Assembly (NCBI GenBank): GCA_910584805.1
Contig: CAJUCB010000078.1
Coordinates: 1-8,259 of the forward strand
Reading direction: 5' to 3'
Length of the DNA: 8,259 nt
From: an uncultured Oscillospiraceae bacterium
Lineage (GTDB): Bacteria; Bacillota; Clostridia; Oscillospirales; Oscillospiraceae
This document shows positions 1 through 5,397 of the stretch, piece after piece (positions within the stretch are counted from its first letter, which is position 1; every line of letters begins with the position of its first letter). Under the pieces are notes generated by a model that worked only from the letters and a program-made list of their open reading frames with translations, ran no database searches and was not told where the DNA came from. Made by a program: the position numbers and the translations under genes.

Positions 1-1358
1 TGGAGTTTGTCTCCGCCAACCCCACCGGCCCCATGCACATGGGCAACGCCCGGGGGGGCGTGCTGGGGGACACCCTGGCCAATGTCCTCCAACGGGACGG
101 CTACAGTGCCTGGAAGGAATTTTACGTCAACGACGCCGGGAACCAGATCAACAAATTTGCCCTCTCCCTTCAGGCCCGCTACTTACAGTGCATTCTGGGC
201 GAAGATCAGGTCCCCTTCCCGGAGGATGGATACCAGGGGGCAGACATCCGGGAACTGGCCAAGGCTTTTTATGACGCCCACGGGGACAGCTTCCAGGACA
301 AGCCGGAGGAAGAACGTCTGGAAGCCCTGGCCGCCTTCGGCCTGGAACGGAATATCCCCAAAATGAAAGAGGACCTGCGGCGCTATGGCATCGAGTACGA
401 CCAGTGGTTCTTTGAATCCAGCCTCCACAACTCCGGTTATGTGGCGGAGACGGTGGCGCTGCTCACGGAAAAGGGCTGGACCTACGAAAAGGATGGGGCC
501 CTGTGGCTCAACACCACGGAGCTGTTGAAGCAAAAGTTCCTGGCTGAGGGCAAGAGCCAGAAGCAGGTGGACAAGCTGGACTTGAAAGACGACGTCCTGC
601 GCCGGGCCAATGGCTTTTACACCTACTTTGCCGCCGACATCGCCTACCACCGCAACAAGTTTGCCGTCCGGGGCTTTGACCTGGTGGTAAACATCTGGGG
701 GGCAGACCACCACGGCCACGTGGCCCGGCTGCAAGCGGCCCTGGACGGCCTGGGGCTGGATGGCTCCCACCGCCTGGTGATCGTCCTGATGCAGTTAGTA
801 AATCTGCTCCAAGACGGCCAGCCGGTACGGATGTCCAAGCGCTCTGGCAAGGCCATTGCCCTCCACGACCTGCTGGACGAGGTGAGCGTGGACGCCGCCC
901 GCTACTTCTTCAACGCCCGGGCCGCCACCACCCCTGTGGACTTCGACCTGGGCCTGGCTGTCCGTGAGGACAGCGAAAACCCGGTGTATTATGTCCAGTA
1001 CGCCCACGCCCGGATTTGCACCCTGGTGGAGCGTTTGGAGGCCGAGGGGCATCCCGTCCCTGCTGCCGCCACTGTGCGGGGGGACCTGCTGGCCACCGGG
1101 GAGGAGAAGAACCTCATCCGCACCCTGGCCCGTTTCCCGGAGGAAATCCACGGGGCCGCCCGGGACTTCGACCCCTCCCGGATCAACCGCTATCTCACCG
1201 AGCTGGCGGGGGAGTTCCACCGCTTCTACAGCGCCTGCCGCATCAAGGGCGAGGAAGCGGAGCTGCTCAACGCCCGGCTGAAATTGGCGGACAGCGTCCG
1301 GTCTGTCCTGGCCAACGGCCTGGGTCTGCTGGGTGTCACTGCACCCCGGAAAATGTAA
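1..1358 (+). CDS. argS: Arginyl-tRNA synthetase, 5'-truncated by window edge
   Basis: Class I aminoacyl-tRNA synthetase that charges tRNA-Arg with arginine in the cytoplasm. The frame is open from base 3, and the first residues (EFVSANPTGPMHMGNARGG) are the ArgS signature around the HIGH motif, here HMGN (codons 36-47). The KMSKS-type loop is RMSKR at 828-842, followed by SGKAI. The C-terminal DALR anticodon-binding domain begins near YYVQYAHAR (987-1013) and runs to the TAA at 1356-1358. About 452 residues are present. The family is usually 550-570, so roughly 110-120 N-terminal residues, including the tRNA D-loop recognition domain, lie outside the window. The promoter is also outside. No frameshift or internal stop is visible. 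The gene is probably cotranscribed with the DUF6440 gene that starts 65 bases downstream. Identification is secure. Confidence 0.97.
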   Translation, partial: EFVSANPTGPMHMGNARGGVLGDTLANVLQRDGYSAWKEFYVNDAGNQINKFALSLQARYLQCILGEDQVPFPEDGYQGADIRELAKAFYDAHGDSFQDKPEEERLEALAAFGLERNIPKMKEDLRRYGIEYDQWFFESSLHNSGYVAETVALLTEKGWTYEKDGALWLNTTELLKQKFLAEGKSQKQVDKLDLKDDVLRRANGFYTYFAADIAYHRNKFAVRGFDLVVNIWGADHHGHVARLQAALDGLGLDGSHRLVIVLMQLVNLLQDGQPVRMSKRSGKAIALHDLLDEVSVDAARYFFNARAATTPVDFDLGLAVREDSENPVYYVQYAHARICTLVERLEAEGHPVPAAATVRGDLLATGEEKNLIRTLARFPEEIHGAARDFDPSRINRYLTELAGEFHRFYSACRIKGEEAELLNARLKLADSVRSVLANGLGLLGVTAPRKM

Positions 1359-1369
1359 GGGATCCCACA

Positions 1370-1398
1370 GGGCAGGCTGGCACAGCGCTGGCCTGCCC
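1370..1398 (+). other. Intergenic hairpin between argS and the DUF6440 gene
   Basis: GGGCAGGC (1370-1377) and GCCTGCCC (1391-1398) form a perfect 8-bp GC-rich stem with a 13-base loop. The following bases are CGTCTAAAATAAGGAGG, so there is no U-tract and this is not a convincing intrinsic terminator. The stem ends 10 bases before the ribosome-binding site of the next gene. It may stabilise an mRNA end or cause partial attenuation. Either function is inference. Confidence 0.45.
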
Positions 1399-1423
1399 CG
1401 TCTAAAATAAGGAGGACTATTCC

Positions 1424-1615
1424 ATGGCAGAAAAACAGAAGAAACGCTTTGAACGCCTCTACATCCAAGGCGGTTTCGCAGAGACGACAGAAATCTGGCA
1501 GGACCGGGAGACCGGGGTAAACTACCTCTACCACGCCGCCGGCAACACCGGTGGCCTCACCCCCCTGCTGGACCGGGAAGGGAAGCCGGTGGTCACCCTG
1601 GTAGAAAACAAATAA
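1424..1615 (+). CDS. Small DUF6440 family protein
   Basis: A 63-residue cytoplasmic protein of unknown function. The core (ETGVNYLYHAAGNTGGLTPLL, about residues 29-49, followed by DREGKPVV) matches what I know of the DUF6440 family: an invariant-looking ETGVNYL, a GGLTPLLD loop and a GKPV strand, in proteins of about 60 residues. The length is therefore normal. The start is well supported by AAGGAGGA (1409-1416), 7 bases before ATG. No signal peptide or membrane segment is visible, and the N-terminus is basic (EKQKKRFER). It lies 65 bases after argS on the same strand and probably shares its transcript, although a hairpin sits between them. After the TAA the same frame stays open for 17 more codons (see separate entry). 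No biochemical role is known to me. Confidence 0.85.
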   Translation: MAEKQKKRFERLYIQGGFAETTEIWQDRETGVNYLYHAAGNTGGLTPLLDREGKPVVTLVENK

Positions 1616-1669
1616 GTGGGGCTTACCCTGCATCAGGAAACAAAGAAGCGCAAACACAAGGGCTACTAA
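1616..1669 (+). other. In-frame basic extension after the DUF6440 stop
   Basis: Immediately after the TAA at 1613-1615 the same frame reads 17 sense codons (VGLTLHQETKKRKHKGY) to a second TAA at 1667-1669. The end is strongly basic (KKRKHKGY) and its codons resemble those of neighbouring genes. A GTG directly follows the first stop but has no ribosome-binding site, so independent translation is unlikely. It could be a remnant of a longer C-terminus, a rare readthrough tail, or chance. Chance is the default explanation for so short a stretch. Confidence 0.2.
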
Positions 1670-1691
1670 ACGCGGCCCTCACACTGCTTTC

Positions 1692-1748
1692 TACAAAACA
1701 CAACAAGGCCATGGCTGTCAACAAGCAGCCATGGCCTTGTGTTTTGTA
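1692..1748. terminator. Bidirectional intrinsic terminator between convergent operons
   Basis: AAGGCCATGGCTG (1705-1717) pairs with CAGCCATGGCCTT (1726-1738) around the 8-base loop TCAACAAG. The outer flanks TACAAAACAC and GTGTTTTGTA also pair, giving a stem of about 23 bp interrupted by a 3-base bulge on the left arm. The right flank is T-rich on the + strand and the left flank is T-rich on the - strand. It can therefore end both the argS/DUF6440 transcript and the MCP transcript, whose stop is at 1775. Confidence 0.88.
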
Positions 1749-1774
1749 CACTTCCCGTGGGAGGGATGCTGTTG

Positions 1775-3361
1775 TCACAGATTGGCGAACACATCCATTT
1801 GCTTTCGCAGTTCTCCAACGATCTCCTGGTTGGTATCCATACGTCCGGTGATTCCCTCAATGTCCTCCACCAGGACACGGGTACTGCCAGCGGCCCCAGT
1901 AATCCCAGACGCCGCCCCGTCAATGGAGCTGGAAATGCTGGAAATGGAGGCGGCGATCTGGTCCATGGCGGTGGTGAGCCGCTCCGCCCGCTGGTTGAAC
2001 GCCTCCATCGCCCGGCCGATATAGTCCGAGTCCTCCCGGTACTGGCGTCCGGCCTGGACAGAGCGCTCCAACTGATCCATGGTGGCCTGGCTTAGATAGT
2101 CGGCCAGCTCCCGGGCACTGCTGGACAGGTACTCCACCGCGCCCATGACCATCCCGCTGACCTCCTGGATGTGCTTGGCGGTCTCCGCGCAGGACCCGGC
2201 TAGCTGGTGGACCTCCTGGGCCACCACAGAGAAGCCGGCCCCCGCTGCCCCAGCCCGGGCAGCTTCGATGGAGGCGTTGACGGCAATCAGGCTGGTGGAG
2301 GAGGAAATGCTAAGGATATCCTTGGTCAGACTCCCAATCTGCTCCACGCTCTGGCTCTTCTGAATGGCCTGGTCCAGCATTGCCATGATATCTGCCGTTT
2401 TGGCACGGACCATCTCCGTCTCCCTGTGGGCGTCACGTTCCATCTCCTCCGCCCGTTCCCGCATTTGCGCAGAGTAGGCAGTGATGGCGGCGCACTCCTC
2501 CGCCATGTCCTGGGTATCCCCTTGGGTCCCTGTGGCGCTGGACGTGATGGCGGCGGCACTGCCTGCGATCTCCTTCAACGCGTCAGAGAGTTGCTGCGTC
2601 AGGCCGGAAAGGTTGCGGACACTCCCGTTGGAGGTCTGGACCCGTTGCCGCACCTCCCCTACCACGCCGCTGATGCGTTCGGAGCTGTTCTGAAGGGTAC
2701 CCATGGTGTCCTTAATGGGGGTCAGGACATATTGCTGGATAATCCGCAGGGCCGCCAGCACCAGGAACACCCCCAAGGCCAGGGTGACGACGCTGGTAAT
2801 CAGGGAGACGGTGTAAACCAGGGCAAGCTTCCCCCGGGCCTCCTCCGCCTGGACACTGACGGCATCGGTGAGGGTGTCCAGGTCCCCTTCCGCCGCATCT
2901 CCCCAGCGGGCCACGTCCCCATTGGCGATGGCGTAGGCCTCCTGGGTTTTGCTGTCGGCGCTGGCACTCACCAGGCGGACCAGGGCATGCTTAAACTCCT
3001 CATACTCCTGCAAGAGGGATTGATAGGTCTCCATATCCTCCTGGGAGACAAAGCCCTCGTAGTCGGCCAGCTTCCCGTCCAACGCCTCTTCTTCCGCCTT
3101 GATCTCCTGCACCAGGCGGATCATGGTGTCGTGGTCTGCCGCGATGATATGGGACAGGGACAGGCGGTGGATTTCCATGACAGACTGCCGTATCTCCGCC
3201 AAGCGTTCCTCGCTGACCATACAGGTATCCACGATGGTCCCCGCGTTGGCATGGACGTTGTTGATGCTGAACACCGCCAGAACATTGGACAGCAGAGTAA
3301 TCAACCCCAACAGGACCACGGGCAAAATCAAGCGCTGTTGTAATGTCAATTTGCCTTTCAT
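1775..3361 (-). CDS. Methyl-accepting chemotaxis protein, 4HB-type sensor
   Basis: A 528-residue membrane chemoreceptor that should signal to CheA/CheW. Residues 11-33 form TM1. Residues 34-177 form a mostly helical extracytoplasmic region resembling a four-helix-bundle sensor. TM2 is about 178-203. The signalling domain follows, with the conserved hairpin at about 350-390 (NASIEAARAGAAGAGFSVVA). After TM2 there is a LTPIKDTM segment like the start of a HAMP domain, but I cannot see the usual second HAMP helix with its DE-G motif. At the hairpin tip the family's usual AGE-x-G-(K/R)-GF reads AGAAGAGF, so a conserved acidic and a conserved basic residue are both alanine. No C-terminal CheR-binding pentapeptide is present, which is common outside enterobacteria. 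The start follows AGAGGAAA at a suitable distance. The gene is 31 bases after the solute-binding protein gene and probably cotranscribed with it. The ligand cannot be predicted. Confidence 0.93.
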   Translation of the reverse strand: MKGKLTLQQRLILPVVLLGLITLLSNVLAVFSINNVHANAGTIVDTCMVSEERLAEIRQSVMEIHRLSLSHIIAADHDTMIRLVQEIKAEEEALDGKLADYEGFVSQEDMETYQSLLQEYEEFKHALVRLVSASADSKTQEAYAIANGDVARWGDAAEGDLDTLTDAVSVQAEEARGKLALVYTVSLITSVVTLALGVFLVLAALRIIQQYVLTPIKDTMGTLQNSSERISGVVGEVRQRVQTSNGSVRNLSGLTQQLSDALKEIAGSAAAITSSATGTQGDTQDMAEECAAITAYSAQMRERAEEMERDAHRETEMVRAKTADIMAMLDQAIQKSQSVEQIGSLTKDILSISSSTSLIAVNASIEAARAGAAGAGFSVVAQEVHQLAGSCAETAKHIQEVSGMVMGAVEYLSSSARELADYLSQATMDQLERSVQAGRQYREDSDYIGRAMEAFNQRAERLTTAMDQIAASISSISSSIDGAASGITGAAGSTRVLVEDIEGITGRMDTNQEIVGELRKQMDVFANL

Positions 3362-3392
3362 AGGCGTTTCCTCTCAATCAATCTAGTTTGTC

Positions 3393-4592
3393 CTACCGCT
3401 CGCTCACACCCTGGACCAAGCGGTCCAACTGGGCTTGGAGGGAGGTGCCAGAGGGGTTCCCCCGGGCCATGCTGTCAGAAAAGGCCGCCACCGGGTCCCA
3501 GAACTTTCCGCCCACCCGTTGGAGCTGGGAATAGTTGGACTGCTCCAACAGGGCCGCGATGGCCTGGGAGGACTGGACCTCCGGGGAGTTGGCGGCATTG
3601 ATATTGGCGGGGCCCTGGCCCCGCATGGTAAAGCGAAGCCGCTGGTTCTCCTCGTTGGTGATCCACTCCGCCAGCCGCGCCGCCCACTCCGGCTGTTGGG
3701 AATAGGCGTTCACGCCGATGAGCTTGCAGCCAGAAAAGGACGCCATCTGCACCTGTTCCCCGGCACAGGTAAACGTGGGCAGCTTCGCCGCCCCCAGATT
3801 ATCCCCCCAAGCCGCTTCCATGTCCACCGCGTTCCACACCCCGCTGATCCCGGCAATCACGGTGCCGGACTGTACCCCTTGGACAAACTCATCGTCTGGC
3901 CGGTTGAGAAAGGCAGGGCTGGCCGCAATATTCAACATGGCCTGGGCCACATCCACGCCCCGGATGGGGTTGCTGGTGCTGTTCCAAGTGCAATAGTTGG
4001 TCAAGCCGTCCTCGTTGAGGCCCACCTCCAAGCCGGTGTTGCCAAAGAACGTGTAGACATACCACGCAGAGGACCAATCCATAGACACCTTCTTTTGTGC
4101 CTGCGCCGCCACCGCCAGGATGCGTTCCAAGCTCTGCACATCCTCCTGGGTAAAGTAGGCCTTGTTATAATACAGGAAATACCCGTTGTCCGCTGTCAGT
4201 GGGTAGGCATAGAGGGTATCCCCCACACTTGCGGCCTCCACTGCGGCAGGCAGGGCGTCGTTCCGGACCGACGCCTCCTCCGGAAGGGGATCCAGCCCCC
4301 CAGCGGCGGCCAAAGCAGCCACCTGGTCGTCGGCAAAGGCGAACACATCCGCCCCCGCCTCCAAGTCAGCCAGCAGCGCATCCTTGCAGTTGGATTCACT
4401 CTGGGGCTGATAGGTAATCTGGAAGTTGGCCTGGTCCGCGTACTGGGTTTGGAAGGAGGCAAAAATCGCTTGGAGCAGTGCCTCGTCCTCCTCGGCCCCC
4501 CATACGGTCAGGGCAATGGGTTCCCCTGTATCCTGATCCCTAGCGGAAGCGTCGCAAGCGGTCAGCAGCACCAGAAAACAGGCGGTTATCAT
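3393..4592 (-). CDS. Lipoprotein extracellular solute-binding protein, family 1 (5' end apparently frameshifted)
   Basis: A 399-residue MalE-like binding protein, as read from the first ATG of the long frame. Family features are LTVWGAEEDEAL near residues 28-39, ADVFAFADDQV (81-91) followed by a GLDPLPEE turn, YAYPLTADNGYFLYYNK (128-144), and a C-terminal lobe with ASFSGCKLIGVN and FWDPVAAF. A lipobox LLTAC puts the lipidated Cys at residue 13, so the mature protein should be anchored on the outer face of the membrane. As read, the signal peptide has no basic N-region, and there is no ribosome-binding site before this ATG. The good site (4632-4637) and starts (4620 or 4623) are in another frame. 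Removing one T from the run at 4597-4601 adds MMRQLLLLL upstream and makes about 408 residues with an ideal signal peptide. The substrate is probably a sugar or other small organic molecule, but the class is broad. No ABC permease or ATPase gene is adjacent. An MCP gene follows. Confidence 0.9.
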   Translation of the reverse strand: MITACFLVLLTACDASARDQDTGEPIALTVWGAEEDEALLQAIFASFQTQYADQANFQITYQPQSESNCKDALLADLEAGADVFAFADDQVAALAAAGGLDPLPEEASVRNDALPAAVEAASVGDTLYAYPLTADNGYFLYYNKAYFTQEDVQSLERILAVAAQAQKKVSMDWSSAWYVYTFFGNTGLEVGLNEDGLTNYCTWNSTSNPIRGVDVAQAMLNIAASPAFLNRPDDEFVQGVQSGTVIAGISGVWNAVDMEAAWGDNLGAAKLPTFTCAGEQVQMASFSGCKLIGVNAYSQQPEWAARLAEWITNEENQRLRFTMRGQGPANINAANSPEVQSSQAIAALLEQSNYSQLQRVGGKFWDPVAAFSDSMARGNPSGTSLQAQLDRLVQGVSER

Positions 4593-4620
4593 TAGTAAAA
4601 AGTAAAAGCTGTCTCATCAT
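4540..4620 (-). other. Short out-of-frame ORF carrying the SBP's ribosome-binding site and starts
   Basis: From ATG at 4620 (or GTG at 4623, with a second ATG at 4617) the frame reads MMRQLLLFTNDN and continues to a TAG at 4540-4542, 26 codons in all. Its first residues look like the n- and h-regions of a lipoprotein signal peptide, while the later part does not. Its frame differs by one base from the solute-binding protein frame. It is best read as the displaced 5' end of that gene, not a separate peptide gene. Confidence 0.6.
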
Positions 4621-4631
4621 CACCTATCAAG

Positions 4632-4637
4632 CCTCCT
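4632..4637 (-). promoter_or_regulatory. Ribosome-binding site for the solute-binding protein
   Basis: A perfect AGGAGG on the - strand (CCTCCT on +). It is 8 bases before GTG 4623 and 11 bases before ATG 4620, but 39 bases before ATG 4592, the first ATG of the long frame. This places true initiation at 4623-4617 and exposes the frame problem downstream. Confidence 0.8.
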
Positions 4638-4652
4638 GTCAATTACTGCAAT

Positions 4653-4681
4653 ATTATAGCATTTGAGCTGTTGGATTTCAA
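4653..4681 (-). promoter_or_regulatory. Sigma-A-type promoter of the SBP-MCP operon
   Basis: On the - strand, TTGAAA (4676-4681) is followed by a 17-base spacer and TATAAT (4653-4658). The -10 is preceded by TGC, giving an extended -10 (TGCTATAAT). The match to consensus is close. Transcription should start near 4646, leaving a leader of about 23-26 bases with AGGAGG almost at its 5' end. No operator dyad is evident. Confidence 0.8.
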
Positions 4682-4727
4682 CCAAGTGTCCCCAAAAAAC
4701 TTGCCGGCAGAGGGGGCATTTGATACA

Positions 4728-4766
4728 AAAGACAGAACCGGTGGAGCCTCCACCGGTTCTGTCTTT
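4728..4766. terminator. Intrinsic terminator of the NimA-like gene, hairpin symmetric
   Basis: AAAGACAGAACCGGTGGA (4728-4745) pairs perfectly with 4749-4766, an 18-bp stem with a 3-base loop (about 5 if the closing pair opens). In the - direction the stem ends in CTTTTGT, so it terminates the gene whose stop is at 4797. It also insulates the SBP promoter, whose -35 lies 47 bases further on. In the + direction it ends in CTTTCC, and no + strand gene needs it. Confidence 0.88.
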
Positions 4767-4796
4767 CCAGCGATTCCTTTGATTCCTTTTGACCTC

Positions 4797-5267
4797 TCAG
4801 GCCTTGTAGCGCTTCCCCGTCAGGGCGGTGGGGTCAATGCGGAGCACGGCGGTCTTGTCGATCTGCTTTTCGATCATCCGAAAGCCCACCTCCTCAAAGC
4901 CCGGGTGCTTCTGGGTCACGAAGGCCTCCAAGGCCGCCCGCTTCTCGGCCTGGTCCTCTACGAACACCACGTCCCCGGTCATAACCACGCTCTCAAAAGA
5001 GGCGGTGATCTTGCTGGGGACAATCTCCGAGGAGATGATGGCGGAGAAGCAGCACTTCTTGCTCTTTTCCAAGCACTCTATCTTATAACCATAGGGCGCG
5101 GAGTGGATGTAGAGCTTATCCTCCACCATGATGTAGTTCACAGGGGTGGCGTAGGGGTAACCGTCGTCGCCGTTGACAGACAGGGTGCCGTGGTCCCCCT
5201 TCTTCAACAGGGCCAAGGTGTCCTCCTGGGAGAGCTGGCGCTCCACCTTATTCATGTTATGTACCAT
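4797..5267 (-). CDS. Pyridoxamine 5'-phosphate oxidase family protein, NimA-like
   Basis: A 156-residue cytoplasmic split-barrel flavin-binding protein. The signature stretches GTLSVNGDDGYPYATPVNY (27-45), KLYIHSAPYGYKIECLEK (51-68) and FESVVMTGDV (91-100) match the FMN-binding family that includes NimA nitroimidazole reductases and many uncharacterised clostridial paralogues. The length is typical. Typical members have HGA-x-x-G-x-K in the second motif. Here it is HSAPYGYK, which keeps the Gly and Lys thought to contact FMN. The start at 5267 is set by AGGAGG at 5276-5281, 8 bases upstream. A second in-frame ATG four codons later lacks such spacing. The gene is monocistronic, ends at the hairpin at 4728-4766, and is divergent from the Crp/Fnr gene. 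The likely role is reduction or binding of an unknown electrophile or cofactor. Drug resistance should not be assumed. Confidence 0.9.
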   Translation of the reverse strand: MVHNMNKVERQLSQEDTLALLKKGDHGTLSVNGDDGYPYATPVNYIMVEDKLYIHSAPYGYKIECLEKSKKCCFSAIISSEIVPSKITASFESVVMTGDVVFVEDQAEKRAALEAFVTQKHPGFEEVGFRMIEKQIDKTAVLRIDPTALTGKRYKA

Positions 5268-5290
5268 TGGGTCGTCCTCCTTCTCACTGG

Positions 5291-5321
5291 TCTATAACAG
5301 CAGGATAGCAGAAAATCTCAA
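5291..5321 (-). promoter_or_regulatory. Probable promoter of the NimA-like gene
   Basis: On the - strand, TTGAGA (5316-5321) and TATAGA (5291-5296) are separated by 19 bases. The long spacer is partly compensated by TG one base before the -10 (TGTTATAGA). The predicted start near 5284 would put AGGAGG almost at the 5' end of the transcript. Support is moderate. Confidence 0.5.
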
Positions 5322-5336
5322 ATTTTTCTGTTGCAG

Positions 5337-5365
5337 TTGCATCAAATCGAAAAATATTTTATACT
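5337..5365 (+). promoter_or_regulatory. Probable promoter of the Crp/Fnr-serpin operon
   Basis: TTGCAT (5337-5342), a 17-base spacer and TATACT (5360-5365) make a good sigma-A match in the AT-rich divergent region. Transcription should start near 5372, giving a leader of about 26 bases. A weak dyad, TTG-N9-CAA (5331-5345), overlaps the -35. It could be an operator but is far from a full FNR/CRP consensus. Confidence 0.65.
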
Positions 5366-5397
5366 GGTTCTTGTCTATATAAGAAAGGGGAATGGGG

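Noticed and set aside
36..47. ArgS HIGH motif reads HMGN
   Set aside because: The last His is replaced by Asn, but variation at this position is common in the class I HIGH motif and, as far as I recall, in clostridial ArgS. The rest of the active site is normal.
183..1220. Several - strand open frames opposite argS (183-770, 795-1220)
   Set aside because: argS is unambiguous on the + strand. These frames have no motifs or start signals and arise from base composition.
2207..3343. A 378-codon + strand open frame opposite the MCP gene
   Set aside because: It mirrors the MCP codons. The translation is rich in His, Gly, Leu and Gln with no domain, and it has no ribosome-binding site. Long antisense frames are expected in high-GC genes.
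3435..4595. A 386-codon + strand open frame opposite the solute-binding protein gene
   Set aside because: It is a shadow of the - strand gene, which has clear family motifs. The + frame has a low-complexity translation and no promoter or ribosome-binding site.
4797..5267. Calling the flavin-binding gene a nitroimidazole resistance gene
   Set aside because: Family membership is clear, but most members are uncharacterised and nothing in the sequence shows nitroreductase activity or mobile context.
5331..5345. Possible FNR/CRP operator TTGCAGTTGCATCAA
   Set aside because: The half-sites match only as TTG...CAA and the spacing is 15 bases, not the 14 of the FNR consensus. It is kept only as a weak candidate in the promoter entry.
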